This document shows positions 60,619 through 64,000 of a DNA stretch of 64,000 nucleotides, in pieces (the stretch's first letter is position 1; the number at the start of each line of letters is the position of its first letter). This DNA comes from Niallia taxi. GTDB lineage: Bacteria > Bacillota > Bacilli > Bacillales > Cytobacillaceae. Under the pieces are notes generated by a model. The model ran no database searches. It saw only the letters and a list, made by a program, of their open reading frames with translations, and had not been told where the DNA came from. The stretch spans positions 434,001 through 498,000 of the forward strand of contig NZ_CP102590.1 in the NCBI RefSeq assembly GCF_032818155.1. Direction: 5' to 3'. A program made the position numbers and the translations under genes.

Positions 60619-60842
60619 TTTTGTATTCCTCCCATTTCCCCTCTAATTATTTATCTCTTTTGACTTAATATTCAGAACACTCTATTGACAGCAAATAGTG
60701 AAAAATCTCGAAATAAAGGTATTGATTTTAGGTTTGGATAAAAATATCTTTGATTACCCCCTCCCTTTATCTCTATGATTTCATTGTTGTAAAGAATGCC
60801 TAACATAACATATTTTAACAGAATAAATACGTTATAAATAGT

Positions 60843-60877
60843 AAAAAAAACAAAGCTGCCAATCGGCAGCTTTGTTT
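60843..60877. terminator. Terminator of the DUF4085 gene
   Basis: AAACAAAGCTGCC and GGCAGCTTTGTTT form a perfect 13-bp stem with A and T runs on both sides. Confidence 0.85.
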
Positions 60878-60892
60878 AAAGTCTGGAAACAG

Positions 60893-62089
60893 CTAATCAA
60901 TCATTGCTTGAAACTTTTGGATCACTTCATCTGTAAGGATGCCTTTTTCATTAAAATCACTGATAAATACAGCAAGCAGCATTTCATTTTCTTCTGAAAT
61001 CTCTGTCTGAAGTAATACATTGTTAATCAAGTCGACATGATTCATAGGATTGGCAAACAATGTATTCCATGCACGCACCTGCAATTCCAAATCAGAGCCT
61101 AAAATGGCGGATTCTATTTCTTCCTGAGGTAAAGGTTCATTATTTTGAGCATATGGATCTTCGTACGTTTCAGAAAAGATAAAGTTGATTGGATGATATT
61201 CCTCCATGTTGTATTCATAACGACTGTTCCCGACTGAAATAATTATTTTGTCCTCTTCTAAGGACATTTTGCCATTTTCTAAAATGACTTTATTGGAATC
61301 AAACTTTATCGGACAGCTAACATCAGGGGTTATTAGCCAATAATTATGGTCAGGATTTAACTGCTGCATATAATCTTCAAAGGATAATTCTTCCGCCATC
61401 TCTTCATTATAATATATAGTGTAAAAAGCCGGTCGGTAATAGCAAGAGGCTTCTATACCCTCCATGCTTATGGTCCATTCTGATTCCGGTGCATCGAATA
61501 ACACACGAAGAGCATAGCCATCCTTTATTCTCACTAGCTCATCATATATCATATACTGCCCTGTTTGCAGCGGCATGTCTGCAATTTCGGTTAATACATT
61601 CTGAAAGACTAAGTGTACATATGACTTATTATAAAAGCCGCTTTCTGTATTAATAAAAAGATGAAGGTTTTCCCCCTCTCTTTCCACACGCTCTATAATC
61701 GCGTCATGAAATCCTTCTGTCAGAACAGCTTGAGCTGTTGGCGGTAAGTTCGCTGCAGCCTTCTCTGATTGATCATAGGCAGCCTCTAATAGCTTTTCAA
61801 AAATTTCTTCCTGCTTTCTAACCCACTGTAAATAATCGTTACGCACATCCTTAGGGAGGACCGGCTGATTCAACGTACCATTTTCTAAAAATGGGATAAA
61901 GCGGCTTGGCAAAACTTGCAGTAATTCCGCTTTTGCTTCCTCTAGCTCAGCTTTAAGAGTTGTATGTATATCTTCTCCTTCTTCTTTTGCTTCCCTTAAC
62001 GTTATCTCCCAATCCTCATCTGTTTCATGTATCGGCAGGGCTGTACATGTCGAAAAAGCCTTTTTTGCATCAATTGAAATATTCCACAT
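60893..62089 (-). CDS. DUF4085 family protein
   Basis: A 398-residue soluble protein, started at MWNISIDAKKAFSTCTALPI because GAGG precedes that ATG by seven bases. Conserved family stretches include LPSRFIPFLENGTLNQPVLP (about 58) and VRNDYLQWVRKQEEIFEKLL. The second half is rich in Asp/Glu and aromatic residues. No catalytic motif or membrane helix is visible. Function unknown; it is found mainly in Bacillaceae. Confidence 0.8.
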   Translation of the reverse strand: MWNISIDAKKAFSTCTALPIHETDEDWEITLREAKEEGEDIHTTLKAELEEAKAELLQVLPSRFIPFLENGTLNQPVLPKDVRNDYLQWVRKQEEIFEKLLEAAYDQSEKAAANLPPTAQAVLTEGFHDAIIERVEREGENLHLFINTESGFYNKSYVHLVFQNVLTEIADMPLQTGQYMIYDELVRIKDGYALRVLFDAPESEWTISMEGIEASCYYRPAFYTIYYNEEMAEELSFEDYMQQLNPDHNYWLITPDVSCPIKFDSNKVILENGKMSLEEDKIIISVGNSRYEYNMEEYHPINFIFSETYEDPYAQNNEPLPQEEIESAILGSDLELQVRAWNTLFANPMNHVDLINNVLLQTEISEENEMLLAVFISDFNEKGILTDEVIQKFQAMID

Positions 62090-62241
62090 ATTATGACCTC
62101 GTTTTTTATTAATGGGATTGCCGCAAAATACTATACATTCTACGGTCATATAAGGATAAAGTTTCTAGTATTCGGAAATTTTACATAAATTATTGTTTAT
62201 CCACTTAAGTTAACTATAAAATAATTATGTAAACTTTCAAT

Positions 62242-62280
62242 ATCTATCACCCCAATAATCGTAACATTGGGGTGATAGAT
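62242..62280. other. Perfect 15-bp stem hairpin without T tract
   Basis: ATCTATCACCCCAAT and ATTGGGGTGATAGAT pair around a 9-nt loop. Neither side has a run of T, so it is not a standard terminator. It lies in the 625-bp space 62090-62714, in which the only frame is the doubtful one at 62344. Confidence 0.6.
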
Positions 62281-62343
62281 CACTTTGTCAGTCGTAATTC
62301 TCGTTTACTTTCATTCTTAAACTTAGGCTTTTTTAAGACACTT

Positions 62344-62574
62344 TTACTGTCCTGGCTGCTTTCTGCTGAAGCCCTTTATTTCATTCGTTTCCCATATCAA
62401 ACGTGTTTCTTTCTCTCCGTCACTTAAGTAATAGACATTGTTGTTGATTATATTGCCGTTGCTTTGTTTAAAAGGGTTGCTGATAAGAAGCTTAGAGCTT
62501 CCTGCTACCATTGTATTTTTTTCCATTTTATTTTGCTTTATTTTGTATTGGATGAGCAGCTGTCCACCATCCAA
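62344..62574 (-). CDS. Doubtful 76-residue frame, possibly a gene remnant
   Basis: The frame (NTMVAGSSKLLISNPFKQSN ... VYYLSDGEKETRLIWETNE) looks partly protein-like, but there is no ribosome site at its ATG. A GGAGGAG lies upstream of a different frame (MSLNFGWWTAAHPIQNK), which stops after 19 codons. It may be the end of a broken gene. I do not recognise it. Confidence 0.25.
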   Translation of the reverse strand: MDGGQLLIQYKIKQNKMEKNTMVAGSSKLLISNPFKQSNGNIINNNVYYLSDGEKETRLIWETNEIKGFSRKQPGQ

Positions 62575-62669
62575 AATTTAGTGACATTTTTATATGACAC
62601 TCCTCCATGTTATACATTTCAGTTATTCTCCCGAATTTTTCATATTGCACCTAATTAAACTGAACTCAC

Positions 62670-62708
62670 AAAAAAACGGCGCCATAAGCTGCTTAAGCTT
62701 ATAACGCC
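62670..62708 (-). terminator. Terminator of the aroM-like/aminopeptidase operon
   Basis: On the minus strand GGCGTTATAAGC and GCTTATGGCGCC pair with two wobbles and are followed by seven T, just past the aminopeptidase stop. Confidence 0.8.
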
Positions 62709-62714
62709 TGTAAA

Positions 62715-63659
62715 TTAGTTTAGTTCCCCATTATCAATTATTCCGTTATCATCTATATAAACTGTTGGCTTCGTGACAACTCCATCAATATGTACACCTG
62801 CAGCTATTGTTCCTCCGAATGTATTGTTACTGCCAAACGCTACATGGATGGTGCCATACACCTTTTCATCCTCAAGAACAACTCCTGTAATTCTGGCTTT
62901 ATCATTTGTACCAATTCCAAATTCACATAGCAGTTTGCCATCTTCTTCCCCTAAAATGGCGAGGAGCTTTTCACTTTGTTCTCCCTCGGCCTTTATAATT
63001 CGACCATTTTCAATTGTCAGCAGGACAGGTGAGTCTAATCGGCCAATTCCTGCAATGGAGCCATCAATTAAAATTTGGCCAGCTGCACTTCCTTCTATTG
63101 GTGCAATATACGCTTCTCCTGATGGCAGATTACCTGATTCACCACTGTTTACATACATCCCAGTACTCGGAATCCCTTCGCGACCGTTTATGGAAAAGGA
63201 AAGGACATATCCGCCCTTTTCTATTTTGATACTATTCCCTTTTGACAATATGTCTGTATACTTTTCTGTTAGTGCTTTTACTTTTACATAATCTGCAGCG
63301 ATTGCACCCTCCAAAAACATGTCTTCTGTTATACCTGGCATTGTTGCAAGTCGTGCTCCTGCAGCTGCTGCATTTTTTCTTGCCTGTGTATGTGTCAAGG
63401 AATGCTGGGTCACACACACTACAACATCCGACCTGCTCATAGCTAGAGCAATCGGGGCTGGCGGTTCCTGTCCAGACTTGTCCCTTTCTTTCATCACAAC
63501 AAGCATAGCTTCTGCACCGAGTAATTTACCAGCTTCATATAAGGATTCAGCTAATTCCTTTTTTACATCATCAGCCACGACAAGGAAGCTTTCTCCCTTT
63601 CGTAAACCAAGACAGTTCACTAATACATTTTTACTGATTTCTACTAATCTTTCGCTCAT
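62715..63659 (-). CDS. M29/NicX-like aminopeptidase family protein
   Basis: A 314-residue protein started at MSERLVEISKNVLVNCLGLR, with AGGAGG six bases before the ATG. It resembles the M29 aminopeptidase superfamily: KGESFLVVADDVKKELAESL, DVVVCVTQHSLTHTQARKNA, NLPSGEAYIAPIEGSAAGQI (about 195) and HVAFGSNNTFGGTIAAGVHI (about 280) with metal-type His and Glu residues. Relatives include peptidases and ring-cleaving dioxygenases. It follows the AroM-like gene by 13 bp in one operon. Confidence 0.75.
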   Translation of the reverse strand: MSERLVEISKNVLVNCLGLRKGESFLVVADDVKKELAESLYEAGKLLGAEAMLVVMKERDKSGQEPPAPIALAMSRSDVVVCVTQHSLTHTQARKNAAAAGARLATMPGITEDMFLEGAIAADYVKVKALTEKYTDILSKGNSIKIEKGGYVLSFSINGREGIPSTGMYVNSGESGNLPSGEAYIAPIEGSAAGQILIDGSIAGIGRLDSPVLLTIENGRIIKAEGEQSEKLLAILGEEDGKLLCEFGIGTNDKARITGVVLEDEKVYGTIHVAFGSNNTFGGTIAAGVHIDGVVTKPTVYIDDNGIIDNGELN

Positions 63660-63672
63660 TGTAATCCTCCTA

Positions 63673-64000
63673 TTAAACAAGTTCTGCAACTAGCTTTGCC
63701 ATAATCGCATTAGACAATATAACTGGTAATCCAGTTGTATTTGCGACAATATCCCGTGCTTGCTCTGTATATCCCATACAATCGAGCAGGATAACGTCTA
63801 CATTGTCTTTTAATTCATTGGCAGCATGCACAAAGCTCTCTGTATCGCCTTCATATGGAGAAGCAACAGCAAAAGATGGATTCAATCCATATAGTGAGTA
63901 TTTCGGCTTTAAGTTCGTCTTTTGTTCTGGCAATGGAACAATTACGCCAAAACGTCTATGACCTACTAATGCTTTTGCTGTCGGCGGGATTATGTGATCT
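63673..64000 (-). CDS. AroM family protein (5' end outside window)
   Basis: The visible C-terminal 108 codons read through the window edge: IIPPTAKALVGHRRFGVIVP, then SPYEGDTESFVHAANELK, DVILLDCMGYTEQARDIVAN and GLPVILSNAIMAKLVAEL. These are typical of AroM proteins, an Asp/Glu-racemase-like fold of unknown activity. It is upstream of the M29-like aminopeptidase gene on the same strand and likely in a peptide or amino-acid catabolic operon that continues beyond the window. Confidence 0.75.
   Translation of the reverse strand, partial: DHIIPPTAKALVGHRRFGVIVPLPEQKTNLKPKYSLYGLNPSFAVASPYEGDTESFVHAANELKDNVDVILLDCMGYTEQARDIVANTTGLPVILSNAIMAKLVAELV

Overview
The window is chromosomal DNA from a low-GC, endospore-forming Gram-positive bacterium of the Bacillaceae. 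This is inferred from AGGAGG-type ribosome sites with frequent TTG and GTG starts, Bacillus-specific families (YfmQ, DUF4085, CgeB, RsbK/RsbM/RsbY, HelD), sigma-B and sigma-D style promoters, and cre-like sites. Species cannot be named from the sequence alone. Most genes lie on the minus strand. I saw no rRNA, tRNA, CRISPR array, prophage or intact insertion sequence.

Region by region. (1) 1-6520: a carbohydrate locus with a PTS IIC, a small membrane protein, a MupG-like 6-phospho-glycosidase, a GntR/UTRA regulator, an amidohydrolase, DgaE and DgaF. It reads as uptake of a beta-linked amino-sugar derivative, hydrolysis, deacylation, ammonia elimination and aldol cleavage. The IIB gene is dead, and a 14-bp palindrome recurs at three places in front of its transcription units. 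(2) 6680-7000: tails of two decayed genes fused together. (3) 7011-10838: a non-PTS sucrose cluster (GH32, LacY-type permease, LacI regulator) with a readable promoter, operators and cre. (4) 11240-16460: lipoprotein, small membrane protein, DHA2 drug exporter, HelD. (5) 17042-20652: a VanR/VanS/VanY-like module without vanHAX, interrupted by a 297-bp terminal-inverted-repeat element. (6) 20679-31279: an unusual UvrA-like ATPase paired with an AlkD-like protein, a CDF transporter, a HEAT-repeat protein and an M24-like protein. (7) 31707-35462: a large GH51 arabinofuranosidase. (8) 35681-37669: HemD-type uroporphyrinogen-III synthase, YfmQ and an unknown gene.

(9) 37847-43489 is the most interesting part: one operon led by two tandem TPP riboswitches, encoding ThiW, an NCS2 permease, a LuxE-like acyl-adenylating enzyme, a LuxC-like reductase and an SDR. 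There is no luciferase. I infer salvage of an oxidised (carboxylate) thiamine fragment to its alcohol. (10) 43644-50370: aldose epimerase, a frameshifted nucleoside deoxyribosyltransferase-like gene, and RsbY/RsbM/RsbK sigma-B signalling genes with a sigma-B promoter before rsbY but no sigB in the window. (11) 50657-56972: membrane protein, oxidoreductase, then a probable spore-surface set (HipA-like kinase, collagen-like protein, TPR glycosyltransferase, polysaccharide deacetylase, CgeB, ParB-like protein). (12) 57112-64000: NlpC/P60 hydrolase, a soluble PAS chemoreceptor behind a sigma-D promoter and a c-di-GMP riboswitch, a VOC pseudogene containing a perfect 22-bp inverted repeat, LtrA, DUF4085, an M29-like aminopeptidase and a partial AroM family gene.

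All identifications rest on reading translated sequence and motifs. No database search was run.
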